From an uncultured Eubacteriales bacterium (GTDB taxonomy: Bacteria; Bacillota; Clostridia; Christensenellales; Aristaeellaceae), in the NCBI GenBank assembly GCA_900542445.1, contig UQNN01000001.1, positions 338,640 to 402,639 on the forward strand: a stretch of 64,000 nt of DNA, in the 5' to 3' direction. Below the pieces are notes generated by a model. The model ran no database searches and was not told the DNA's origin. It was given only the letters and a program-made list of their open reading frames with translations. Made by a program: the position numbers and the translations under genes. Within the stretch, counting starts at the first letter, position 1. Each line of letters begins with the position of its first letter. Below, piece after piece: positions 31,850 to 39,713 of the stretch.

Positions 31850-32470
31850 TTATTCGTCGGCAGGCACCATTTCAATCGTCACCTGATTGGGCAGGCAGAT
31901 AATATAGGTGCTCAGAATGCGGTCTTTATAGGTATTCACGTTGACCTCGCCCTCGCCGATGCAATCCTGATTTTCGCAGGTGGAGGACTCCATGACAACA
32001 TATTCCGGCGTGATGTGAATCTTATTGATCTCGCCGTTATCCTGCTTGATGGTGATGATCTTGTCGCGGTCCATCGGGATGGGATCGCCGTACTGACGGC
32101 CTGCCACGGTGATGACGACATAGCCGCGCACCTTATCGGTCTGTTTGGGCATCACCGGACCGACCATGTTCGCGCTCTCCGGCGCGGCGGTCGGTTCGGC
32201 CGTAATTTCCGGCGCTTCCGTCGGCTGCGGCTCAGCCGTCGCCTCGGCGGTCGGCTCAGCCGTGATTTCCGGGGCTTCTGTCGTCTGCGGCTCAGCCGTC
32301 GCTTCCGGCGCGGGCGTTTCGTCGAGGTACTCCACAGCGTCCGGCGCGAGGGTCACATCGGCAGTCTTGGTGGAAAGGTCGGTTTTGGGCATCATCTTTG
32401 AAACCGCAAACAGCGCCACGGCCAGCAGCAGCACCACGCCGATGATGGCGGCGTCCTTCTTTTTCGGCAT
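31850..32470 (-). CDS. NusG domain II protein with Pro/Thr/Glu-rich linker
   Basis: 206-residue protein with a membrane anchor at about 7-25, a low-complexity linker (about 50-98, made of repeated TAEP and TEAPE units) and a C-terminal NusG_II domain (about 110-200, GYVVITVAGRQYGDPIPM to VTIEMVP). Cys pair CENQDC near 164 is seen in this family. It is extracytoplasmic. Often found near flavin or redox genes in clostridia. In DNA the linker holds two 60-bp tandem units. RsfS lies upstream with a 3-base gap, so it is in the same operon. Confidence 0.9.
   Translation of the reverse strand: MPKKKDAAIIGVVLLLAVALFAVSKMMPKTDLSTKTADVTLAPDAVEYLDETPAPEATAEPQTTEAPEITAEPTAEATAEPQPTEAPEITAEPTAAPESANMVGPVMPKQTDKVRGYVVITVAGRQYGDPIPMDRDKIITIKQDNGEINKIHITPEYVVMESSTCENQDCIGEGEVNVNTYKDRILSTYIICLPNQVTIEMVPADE
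32190..32309. repeat. tandem 60-bp repeat in the NusG_II linker
   Basis: Two units of 60 bp, 32190-32249 and 32250-32309, encode the Thr/Glu/Pro-rich linker. Similarity is high, so copy number may vary among strains. Confidence 0.7.
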
Positions 32471-32473
32471 CGA

Positions 32474-32848
32474 TTATTCCTCCGCAGACGTTTCGTTTCC
32501 GTCCGATTCAAATTCGACTTCGTTGGTGCCGTTGCTCCACAGGCGTTCAAGCTGATAGTATTCGCGATCCTGCTCGTGGAAAATATGCACCATCACGTCG
32601 CCGTAATCGAGGATGCACCAATGTCCCTCGTTCACGCCCTCGCGGCGGCGGGCAAACAGGTCGAGCTTAGCCAGCTCCTCTTCGACATTCTCCGCCAGCG
32701 CCTTCACCTGCGGCACGGAGCGGCCCGTTGCGATCACCATATAATCGGTGATAACGGTCATTTCGTCAACCTTGAGCACCACAATATCCTTGCCGCGCTT
32801 CGCGTCCAGCGCTTTAGCCGCAGCCAGCGCAATCGCTTTCTGATCCAT
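32474..32848 (-). CDS. rsfS: ribosome silencing factor RsfS
   Basis: 124-residue RsfS/Iojap protein that binds uL14 on the large subunit and blocks subunit joining when nutrients run low. Family marks: DIVVLKVDEMTVITDYMVIATG and GWCILDYGDVMVHIF-like HWCILDYGDVMVHIF near 85. Length is usual. Start at 32848 (MDQKAIAL) follows AAGGAGG; upstream in-frame extension lacks a ribosome binding site. Downstream of yqeK by 125 bases, with a GC palindrome in the gap. Confidence 0.96.
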   Translation of the reverse strand: MDQKAIALAAAKALDAKRGKDIVVLKVDEMTVITDYMVIATGRSVPQVKALAENVEEELAKLDLFARRREGVNEGHWCILDYGDVMVHIFHEQDREYYQLERLWSNGTNEVEFESDGNETSAEE

Positions 32849-32927
32849 GTTATTTCCTCCTTCAAAATATGAACAAATGCGTATTCCGCAAGTTGTCTTC
32901 AGGGTACGGGGAACGAGAGGGGACGTT

Positions 32928-32947
32928 GGGGCGCGCATTGCGCGTCC
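32928..32947. repeat. GC-palindrome repeat, copy 1
   Basis: GGGGCGCGCATTGCGCGTCC between rsfS and yqeK. An inverted copy (reverse complement) lies at 46247-46266. Confidence 0.7.
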
Positions 32948-32972
32948 GTGTATTCTTATAAAATCGGTCGAT

Positions 32973-33536
32973 TCAGACCAATTCCGGTTCATACTCGGCC
33001 AATGCGGCCATGGTATCGGGGTGCAGGGGCTTTCCCTGCTCGCGCACATGATCGAGGCTCATCCGCAGGGCCATATGCATGGCCTCGTCCAGATCGGTCA
33101 TACAGAGTTTGCGCAGCGCCTTCAGCCCCGGATAGGGCTTCCGGTTTGGCTCGATCATATCGGCAAGGTAGACGATTTTTTCAAGCCGGGTCATATTGGC
33201 GTGCCCGGTCGTATGCCAGCGGATGGCGCCGAGCACCTCCGGGTCATGCACATCATAAACGTCCTGCGCGAGGTGCATACCGGCCACAGCGTGCATAAGC
33301 GCTTTGGATTCCTTCATCACCGGATCGAGCTTTTCGTCCTTCGCCGCTTTCACCATCTGGCTGAGTGGCAGGCATTTGGCGCAGTCGTGCAGAAGCCCGG
33401 CCAGCGCGGCCTTCTCTTCATCCTCGCCGAACTGCCTGGCCATCTCGCGCGCGGTCTGTTCCACGCCGAGCGTATGCGCATAGCGCGCCGCATCCAGCTC
33501 TTTTTTGAGCCGGTATTCCATTTTTTCGCGTTTCAT
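32973..33536 (-). CDS. yqeK: YqeK-type HD-domain hydrolase, probable Ap4A hydrolase
   Basis: 187-residue HD-domain protein. His21, His50-Asp51 (GLLHDCAK) and further His/Asp in HAVAGMHLAQDVYDV and IRWHTTGH (about 80-108) form the metal site. YqeK enzymes cleave Ap4A symmetrically into two ADP. Start at 33536 overlaps the nadD stop by four bases (ATGA), typical of coupled translation. The order nadD-yqeK-rsfS is conserved in Firmicutes. Confident family call. Confidence 0.93.
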   Translation of the reverse strand: MKREKMEYRLKKELDAARYAHTLGVEQTAREMARQFGEDEEKAALAGLLHDCAKCLPLSQMVKAAKDEKLDPVMKESKALMHAVAGMHLAQDVYDVHDPEVLGAIRWHTTGHANMTRLEKIVYLADMIEPNRKPYPGLKALRKLCMTDLDEAMHMALRMSLDHVREQGKPLHPDTMAALAEYEPELV

Positions 33537-34156
33537 CGGTTCAACTCCATGCCCGTTTTCGCCCCGTAAAGCCCGTGTTCGTGAATATAATCCGCGACGG
33601 CCTGCGGCACGAGCCGCTCGAAGGGCAATCCCTTTTGTATCTGTTCGCGAATCTGCGTCGAGGAAATATCCATCTTCCTCGCGTCGAGGAAGTCGATCTG
33701 CGCGCCCCTCTGCGTCCACAGTCCGGCCAGGCGTATGACTTCTTCCCGCGTCTCTCCCTCTCGCATCATTACCAGAAATTTGCATCGCTCGATGACCGTC
33801 TCCACGCGCCGCCACGTGCCCAGCGCGCGCAGCGTATCCGCGCCGATGAGGTAAGTCAACGTGCAGTCCGGCATCTTCCGCTTCAGCGCGGCCAGCGTAT
33901 CGACGGTGTAGATCACGCCGTCGCGGTCGATCTCTTCCCGGCAGACCGCCATGCCCGCTTCATGTTCCACGGCCAGTTCCACCATGCGCAGCCTGTCAAA
34001 CTTATCGGCCAGCCCTTCTTTTTTGTGCGGCGGGTTGCCCGTCGGCAGGAAGAGCACGCGTTCCACCCTGCCGCTTTCCAGCGCGGCGCGGGCGAGCGCG
34101 ACGTGTCCGCAATGGATGGGGTTAAAGCTGCCGCCCATCAATCCGATTTCCGGCAT
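33533..34156 (-). CDS. nadD: nicotinate-nucleotide adenylyltransferase
   Basis: 207-residue nucleotidyltransferase that adenylates nicotinate mononucleotide to deamido-NAD, a required step of NAD synthesis. Motifs: GGSFNPIHCGH at 8-18 and the ISSTQIR (near 167-173) signature. First gene of the operon nadD-yqeK-rsfS-NusG_II-HepI. Start at 34156 has GGGAGGGG. Diverges from the membrane protein gene at 34302. A weak -10 (TATAAT, minus strand, about 34197) lies upstream. Confidence 0.96.
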   Translation of the reverse strand: MPEIGLMGGSFNPIHCGHVALARAALESGRVERVLFLPTGNPPHKKEGLADKFDRLRMVELAVEHEAGMAVCREEIDRDGVIYTVDTLAALKRKMPDCTLTYLIGADTLRALGTWRRVETVIERCKFLVMMREGETREEVIRLAGLWTQRGAQIDFLDARKMDISSTQIREQIQKGLPFERLVPQAVADYIHEHGLYGAKTGMELNR

Positions 34157-34301
34157 TCAAGCCCCTCCCTTCGCATTTTTCGGCGCATGATGTTTTATTA
34201 TATCAAATTCCGCGCGCGTCGAAAAGAGGAAACCGCATAGATTTTGAAAAAAGCGCAAAAACTAAAGCCGATTCCAAGTTTTTCCGGGAGGAATTTCAGG
34301 T

Positions 34302-35120
34302 ATGACGAGCCCTTTTGACAGCAAAAACCGCGTCGCCGCCGCGCTGGATCGTCTGGCTCTGCGTGTTTTGCTGTTTGTTTTGAGCGTCGGCTACTTCTTT
34401 TTTCTCTGGCACAGCGGCGCGCTCAGCCTGTTGGCCGGAAGCGCGCTGTTTATTCTGGCCATGCTCACCCTGCTTCTGCTGGAACGCCGAACGCTGGCGC
34501 GGCGCGATCATGCTCTCCGCGTGCGCGTCGGCGGCTCGATTGCACTGGAAGAGCTGATGCTCCTGCCTGCCGCTCAAGCCGAAAAACGCGTCTGCGCGCT
34601 GCTGGCTCAAACTCTGGGCGGCAACGCGCGGGATTCCGTTTTAACTTATGCAAATAAAACCTATCTCGTCCGCTGCGCGCAAACCCTGTCCGGCTCTTCC
34701 GTCGGAGAGGGCGATGTGCTGGCCGCGCACCGCGCCCGGATTGCCTCGGAAACGGAATTCTGCATTCTAGCCTCAACAGGCGGCTTTTCCCCATCCGCTC
34801 AGCGTGCCGCCGAGTGGATGGAACCGCCGGTTCGCCTGATTGCAGGCCGTCAACTGGCGCTGCTTTTCGGCCAGCAGCACCCCGCTACCGACGCGGAAAT
34901 CGCCCGCCGTGCGCGTCGGCAGCGAACGCCATTTTCCCGCGGGCGCATTCGCGCGCTGGCGCTCGCTCCGGCCAAGCAGGGGCGCTATCAGCTCGTCGCG
35001 TTTCTGCTGACGATGCTCTATCTGCTGCTGCACTCGGCGCTGTCGCTCGTCTTTGCGCTGGTTTCGTTTGTGCTGGCGATGCTCTGCGCGCGGGAAAATC
35101 AAAAGGCGTTTCGATTATGA
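34302..35120 (+). CDS. membrane protein with degenerate Mrr-like domain
   Basis: 272-residue protein. Two membrane helices lie at about 19-37 and 40-60 and two more at about 229-263. The middle part (about 80-190) resembles the Mrr-type restriction-endonuclease domain: the ending ILASTGGFSPSAQRAAEW ... VRLIAGRQLALLF (155-188) matches the usual TTSxFSxxA...LIDGxxLA. The catalytic QxK motif, expected after the second strand, is replaced by Arg-Cys-Ala (YLVRCAQT, 121-128), so nuclease activity is probably lost. No partner methylase or defence gene flanks it. Start at 34302 has GGGAGG. Confidence 0.7.
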   Translation: MTSPFDSKNRVAAALDRLALRVLLFVLSVGYFFFLWHSGALSLLAGSALFILAMLTLLLLERRTLARRDHALRVRVGGSIALEELMLLPAAQAEKRVCALLAQTLGGNARDSVLTYANKTYLVRCAQTLSGSSVGEGDVLAAHRARIASETEFCILASTGGFSPSAQRAAEWMEPPVRLIAGRQLALLFGQQHPATDAEIARRARRQRTPFSRGRIRALALAPAKQGRYQLVAFLLTMLYLLLHSALSLVFALVSFVLAMLCARENQKAFRL

Positions 35121-35858
35121 TAATTCGCCGTAAATCCGCCGCATTTCGTCGGTGAATCCGCCGTCCGCCGTATGCGTGATCAGCATCGGCAGCAGATGCA
35201 GCCCCGGCCTGCCGCGCTTTCTGCCCTCGACAAGCGCGAGCTTCGGCGCGCTTTCCGGCCTGGAAACGATCAGGCGCACGCGTTTCGGCTCAACCCTTGC
35301 CCCGCGCATGGCGTCGCAGAGTTCCAGCAGCCTCGGCGCAGGAAAGACGGCACACAGCCGCCCGCCGTTTTGCAGCACACGCGCGCAGGCCGCCATCCAG
35401 TCCGCCAGCGGGCAGTCCGAATCGCTTCGCGAAAGCGCGCGGGTCGTCTCCGGGCTGACCAGTCCCGCGCCTTGCGCCGTATACGGCGGGTTGGTCACGA
35501 CGAGCTGCACGGTTTCATGCCCGATGACCGCGCCCGCTTCGCGGCAGTCTGCGCAATGCACGCGAATTCGCTCTTCAAGGCCGTTGAGCGCAACGCTCCT
35601 CCGCGCCATATCCGCCACATCCGGCTGCACCTCAAACGCGTCGAACGTCGTCCCCTCTGCCCGTGCGCTGAGCAGCAGCGGCAGAACGCCCGTCCCCGTG
35701 CCCATGTCGCAGACACGTTCGCCCCGTTTCGCCGCCGCGAAATCCGCCAGCAGCACCGCGTCCGTGCCAAAGCGGAAGCCGTTTTCGCGCTGGATGATCC
35801 GCAGACCGCCGCGCTGCAAATCGTCGATGCGTTCACCGGGCTTCAATTCCGCGCTCAC
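35115..35858 (-). CDS. tRNA1(Val) adenine-N6 methyltransferase (TrmN6-like)
   Basis: 247-residue SAM-dependent methyltransferase, likely acting on A37 of a tRNA. Motif I is DMGTGTGVLPLLLSA (about 51-65) and the catalytic NPPY motif is near 126. The start GNDA-like ENGFRFGTDAVLLADFA (25-41) is typical of TrmN6/YfiC. Start codon is GTG overlapping the stop of the CAT-like gene upstream by four bases (GTGA). The 3' end overlaps the convergent membrane protein gene by six bases. Confidence 0.9.
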   Translation of the reverse strand: MSAELKPGERIDDLQRGGLRIIQRENGFRFGTDAVLLADFAAAKRGERVCDMGTGTGVLPLLLSARAEGTTFDAFEVQPDVADMARRSVALNGLEERIRVHCADCREAGAVIGHETVQLVVTNPPYTAQGAGLVSPETTRALSRSDSDCPLADWMAACARVLQNGGRLCAVFPAPRLLELCDAMRGARVEPKRVRLIVSRPESAPKLALVEGRKRGRPGLHLLPMLITHTADGGFTDEMRRIYGELS

Positions 35859-36475
35859 AGTGCTTCAATCAGCGCGGTCAACCGCTGGGCAAACCGCCCG
35901 ATGTGCAGACCGTCCACCAGTCGGTGGTTGACCTCCACGGCGATATGCAGGATAACCCGCTCGTCCTTTTTCACATATTTGCCCCAGACAACGCGCGGCA
36001 CGCTGTCATCCTGGTCAAAATCGCGCGGATTGGTCAGCCCGGTGATTTCCACCCACGGCAGACAGGAGATGAACAGCAGATCGCTCGTCTCCTCCGCCGC
36101 CTTCATGAACTCGTGCTGGCTGTCGCGGCGCTTCGCCGCTTCCGCGCAAAACGCCTCCATATCGTCCACAAACGGCACATTGACGCAGTAATACTGTTCC
36201 TCGCCCTTGCGTAGTTCGGTCAGGCTCGGCGTGCGACCGTCAATTTCATAAATCACGCCGTCCTTCACCACATAGCGGAACATCTGCACCTGATTCATCG
36301 CCTTGGTAACCAGATAGCTCATCGCATGGTAAAACGACAACCCCTTTTCATGGGTATACGCATAGAGTTTTGTCACGTCCTGCTCAAACGTCACGGAATA
36401 AAACGGATTGGACGCGCCGGAAAAGAACGCGAACGCGTCCTTGCGCGGGTAGGTTGACATGTCGATGGGTTTCAT
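35855..36475 (-). CDS. CatA-like O-acetyltransferase
   Basis: 206-residue protein of the chloramphenicol acetyltransferase family, trimeric acyl-CoA-dependent enzymes. The active-site motif HHxxxDG reads Asn-His-Arg-Leu-Val-Asp-Gly (VNHRLVDGLHIGRF) near residue 187, so the catalytic second His and the Asp are kept but the first His is Asn. Many chromosomal CAT-like proteins have other or unknown substrates, so resistance should not be assumed. It is followed by and coupled to the TrmN6-like gene. Start at 36475 follows AGGAAAGG. Confidence 0.87.
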   Translation of the reverse strand: MKPIDMSTYPRKDAFAFFSGASNPFYSVTFEQDVTKLYAYTHEKGLSFYHAMSYLVTKAMNQVQMFRYVVKDGVIYEIDGRTPSLTELRKGEEQYYCVNVPFVDDMEAFCAEAAKRRDSQHEFMKAAEETSDLLFISCLPWVEITGLTNPRDFDQDDSVPRVVWGKYVKKDERVILHIAVEVNHRLVDGLHIGRFAQRLTALIEAL

Positions 36476-36524
36476 CTGCGCTTTTCCTTTCCTAGCAAAT
36501 GTTGGGATGCCGTTCCAAATTCTG

Positions 36525-36545
36525 CCCGAAACCTGAGGTTTCGGG
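36525..36545. repeat. AACCTGAGGTT hairpin repeat, copy 3
   Basis: CCCGAAACCTGAGGTTTCGGG, 10-bp stem, shares its core with copies at 8518 and 9529. In the gap between the SpoIID terminator and the CAT-like gene. Confidence 0.75.
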
Positions 36546-36632
36546 ACTTCCTTCCTGCATGTATCGCTTTACGATCCATGCGCTCAAAACAGCACATTCC
36601 GCATGCAGTCCTGCGTGATGTATGATTATATC

Positions 36633-36665
36633 AAAAACCGCGGACCGATTGCAACCGACCCGCGG
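36633..36665 (-). terminator. terminator of the SpoIID-type gene
   Basis: CCGCGGACCGATT-GC-AACCGACCCGCGG stem with a U-run (five) on the minus strand, just after the SpoIID gene. Confidence 0.88.
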
Positions 36666-36673
36666 AAAAATGT

Positions 36674-39514
36674 TTACTGCGCTCCAAACGGCGTGACGTA
36701 ATCGCCGGAAACATAGCCCGTATATCCGCCCCACTGCACATGGAGGAAGCCGTTCTCCCCCTCGCCCAGCACGCTGAGCACCATGCCGTAAGGCAGAACA
36801 TAGAGCACGTCGCTGTTTGCGCTCGGCTGCGCGCGCAGATTCAGCCCGTTGTCGCTTTCCACAACGACGCGGTATCCGCCCGTGCCCGGCGCGGGTGTCG
36901 CTGTCGGCGCGGCCGTCGCTGCGGATTCAGAATCAAAGCTGACGTAATCCGCGCTGACATAACCGCTCAGCGTGCCGATGCGAACGGGATAAAACCCGCT
37001 GACGCGCTCGCCCGTCACCGTCACCTGCACGCCGTAGCCCAGCGTTGCCAGCACATTGGCGTATTCCGAAGAATCCGCACGGAGGTTTAATCCGCTCGGC
37101 GCAGTCACCGTGCCGATGCGCCCCGCGACGGGGTGACTGGCTTCCGGCACCTTGGTCGGCTGAACAGTCGTCTGCGGCTCGTCCGCGTCAAAGCTCAGGT
37201 ATTGCGCGCTGGCATAGCCGCTCAATTCCTCATAACTGACCGCGTAGAAGCCGTTCACCGCTTCGCCCGTCACCATTACGGCCGATCCATACGGCATGGT
37301 CGCCAGCGTGCCGGAAGACATGTCGGGCATCTGCCGCAGTTTCAGCCCGCCATAGGCCGTAACCGTCGCTTCGCGCGTCTCCGGCGTCGGATTTTCAATC
37401 GGCGTCGAGGCCGGTTCCGGCGTCGGAGTCGGCGTTGTGTTCGGGGCGGGCGTGGCTGTTGCCAGCGCTTCATCCGTCACATAGACGTAATCGCTGCTGA
37501 CATAACCCGCCACAGAGCCCAGCAGCACCGGGAGCATGCCGTTGTCGCGCACCTCTCCGGTGACGGTCAGCATCGTTCCCTGTGGCAGCACCATGATCAC
37601 GCCGGAGGACGTATTCGCCCCTGCGCGCAGATTCAGCCCGCCGGAAGGCAGCACAATCGCCACCTGCGAAGCCGCCTGGCCGCCGTTTTCCGCGCCCTGA
37701 TCGGCGTTATCCGAATCGCTGCTGCCGGCGTCATAGACAATGTAGTCGTTCATCACATAGCCGCTCAGCGTACCATACTGCACATACGTCCAGCTGGAAT
37801 ACCGTTCCAGCACCGTCAGCGTCTGTCCGTGGCGCAGACGCGACAGGATCGCGGCATTGGTCGTCGGCGCGGCGCGCAGATTGAGCGTCTGGCTTTCGTC
37901 CGAGAGCGCAACCGTCGCCGTGCCGAGGCTGACCACGCCGGAAGGCGTTTCATCCACGCCGTCTTCCTGCACGACCAGATACGAGGTCATCACATAGCCC
38001 GTCAGCGTGCCGTATTGCACGCGGCTCCATTCGCCCTCCCGGCTGATCAGGTTGACCTGCGTGCCGTGCGGCATGCGCGCCAGGACGGAGGACGCCGTCG
38101 TCGGCTGCTGGCGCAGATTCAGGCTGTCCAGCGGGTTTTTAAGGGTCACGACAGCGGGTTTCGCGTCCGCAATCGGTTCCTCCGGCGTCTCCGGCGCGGA
38201 GGGCGTGCCGTCGATGCTGCTAAGCAGTGTGCGCGTCATAGTGTAGCGCGTGCGCGTCAGGCCGGGATAATAGAATTCGAGGATCTGGTCATAGGCAAAG
38301 CCTTCGTTGGCCATCTGCTGCGCGCCTCGCTGGCTCATGCCCACGCCGTGGCCAAAGCGCCGCGCCGTCAGCTTATAGCCGCCGACAGCCTCCGTCACGG
38401 TCAGCGTCTCGTTTTTCAGCACGTTGATGGACAGGGAGCAAAGCCCCTCGACCTGGGAAAAGTAATCCAGCGTCACCGTCACGTCGCCGTACCCCGCAAG
38501 CGTCAGGCCGACCTGCACCTTGGTGTATACGCGGGAAGGTTCGGCGTACTTCGGTTCGGCCATCGTCACGCCGTTGATGGCCGTGATCTGCACGCTGTCC
38601 GCGCCGACGAGCATCGCCGCCTCCGTGCGAAGCAACTCGGTCAGTGCGGAAACACTGGTCGTGCCGTCGCGATAAAACGTGACCGATTTGGCAATGGAAG
38701 CGCCGTTGCGCAGATCGTAGGGGTCGTCCTTCACCTGCAAATAGCTGTATGAGCCGCTGCCCCACGCGTTTTTGACCGATTCGGTCTGGCCGCCGTTGGA
38801 CGCGGTATAATAGCTCGCCATGTATTCGCCGTTCACCGTGCCGACGATGTTGCTCGTCTCCTGCACGGCCTGCGCGCATCGCGCATTGCCTGACGGCGTG
38901 CCGTTGTAAACCTGGTCGCTCGTCGTATCCACCACGTCGTAGGTCGCGGCCTGCGCGCTCATCTTCTTGAGCGCATAGGTTCGGGCGGCGACGGCCTGCG
39001 CCTTGAGCGCCTCCAGCGGAAAAGAATTATCCATTTCATACGGCAGCACGCCGAGCATGTAATCCTCCATATACACATGGACGATGATCTGCACGTTGCC
39101 GCCCTTGGCGATAAACTCGATATCGCCCGGATACAGGCTCGCCGGGTAGCGCGCCTGCGCGATGCGCACGCCGTTTTCGCCGCTGGTCTGGTGGCGGCGC
39201 AGTTTAAAGCGGCTGCCCATCGTCTGCGTCTGGCCGTCGGCGGTCATCATCAGCGTGCCGCCGCTGTTGCTCACGCGGATATTCTGTCCCCGTGCCAGCG
39301 CGCGGCTTGCGTCCCCGCCGACGGAATAGCTGCCCGCGATGCTCACATCCACCGCCGTCAGGCTCGAAATGGAGGACAGATACACGCGAACCGTGCCGGA
39401 AACCGTCGTCCCGCCGACCACGCCGCTATCCGCCCAGGCAGATGGCAGCAGAAAAAGCGTCAGCAGCAAAGCCAGCAGCAGCGCCGCAAGCCGTTTCGTC
39501 TGTACCATTGCCAT
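36674..39514 (-). CDS. SpoIID/LytB-domain protein with six SH3 repeats
   Basis: 946-residue exported protein. A signal peptide spans the first 28 residues (AALLLALLLTLFLLPSAWA). The SpoIID domain covers about 130-420, with LPYEMDNSFPLEALKAQAVAARTYAL carrying the catalytic Glu and RFGHGVGMSQRGAQQMA near its end; it cleaves denuded glycan as a lytic transglycosylase in SpoIID. Six bacterial SH3 domains follow, each with an NLR(A/Q) or KLRQ core and ending GYV, separated by Pro/Thr-rich linkers. Much longer than SpoIID (about 340), so it may bind the wall in vegetative or spore cells. Promoter and terminator are both clear. Confidence 0.9.
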   Translation of the reverse strand: MAMVQTKRLAALLLALLLTLFLLPSAWADSGVVGGTTVSGTVRVYLSSISSLTAVDVSIAGSYSVGGDASRALARGQNIRVSNSGGTLMMTADGQTQTMGSRFKLRRHQTSGENGVRIAQARYPASLYPGDIEFIAKGGNVQIIVHVYMEDYMLGVLPYEMDNSFPLEALKAQAVAARTYALKKMSAQAATYDVVDTTSDQVYNGTPSGNARCAQAVQETSNIVGTVNGEYMASYYTASNGGQTESVKNAWGSGSYSYLQVKDDPYDLRNGASIAKSVTFYRDGTTSVSALTELLRTEAAMLVGADSVQITAINGVTMAEPKYAEPSRVYTKVQVGLTLAGYGDVTVTLDYFSQVEGLCSLSINVLKNETLTVTEAVGGYKLTARRFGHGVGMSQRGAQQMANEGFAYDQILEFYYPGLTRTRYTMTRTLLSSIDGTPSAPETPEEPIADAKPAVVTLKNPLDSLNLRQQPTTASSVLARMPHGTQVNLISREGEWSRVQYGTLTGYVMTSYLVVQEDGVDETPSGVVSLGTATVALSDESQTLNLRAAPTTNAAILSRLRHGQTLTVLERYSSWTYVQYGTLSGYVMNDYIVYDAGSSDSDNADQGAENGGQAASQVAIVLPSGGLNLRAGANTSSGVIMVLPQGTMLTVTGEVRDNGMLPVLLGSVAGYVSSDYVYVTDEALATATPAPNTTPTPTPEPASTPIENPTPETREATVTAYGGLKLRQMPDMSSGTLATMPYGSAVMVTGEAVNGFYAVSYEELSGYASAQYLSFDADEPQTTVQPTKVPEASHPVAGRIGTVTAPSGLNLRADSSEYANVLATLGYGVQVTVTGERVSGFYPVRIGTLSGYVSADYVSFDSESAATAAPTATPAPGTGGYRVVVESDNGLNLRAQPSANSDVLYVLPYGMVLSVLGEGENGFLHVQWGGYTGYVSGDYVTPFGAQ

Positions 39515-39583
39515 GAAAAAATCCCTCTTTCGTCGTTTTCGCTGCATCCGTGTCGCAAAAGCGCGAAACACGGAACCAACGGC

Positions 39584-39613
39584 ATTGTATCACATTTTCG
39601 CCCGGATTGACAA
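39584..39613 (-). promoter_or_regulatory. SigA promoter of the SpoIID-type gene
   Basis: On the minus strand TTGTCA (39608-39613) and TACAAT (39584-39589), 18-bp spacer, 70 bases before the ATG. A vegetative promoter argues that this protein is not only a sporulation factor. Confidence 0.7.
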
Positions 39614-39650
39614 TCGTTTTCCCGTGGCAATCCCTGTCAGCGCGCGGCGC

Positions 39651-39679
39651 TTGTAGAATTGGCGCGTTTTTGTTATAAT
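39651..39679 (+). promoter_or_regulatory. SigA promoter of apbE
   Basis: TTGTAG (39651-39656) and TATAAT (39674-39679) with a 17-bp spacer, 34 bases before the apbE ATG. Confidence 0.75.
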
Positions 39680-39713
39680 AAGTTCATTCTGATCGTTGGA
39701 GGTACGACTTACC

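Noticed and set aside
32180..32310. CRISPR-like or tandem array suspicion from the 60-bp repeated units
   Set aside because: The repeats are in frame inside the NusG_II protein and encode a low-complexity linker; there are only two units and no spacers.
35855..36475. Acquired chloramphenicol resistance gene
   Set aside because: The protein is CAT-like but has Asn for the first His of the active motif and sits in an ordinary coupled operon without mobile elements; drug resistance is not supported.
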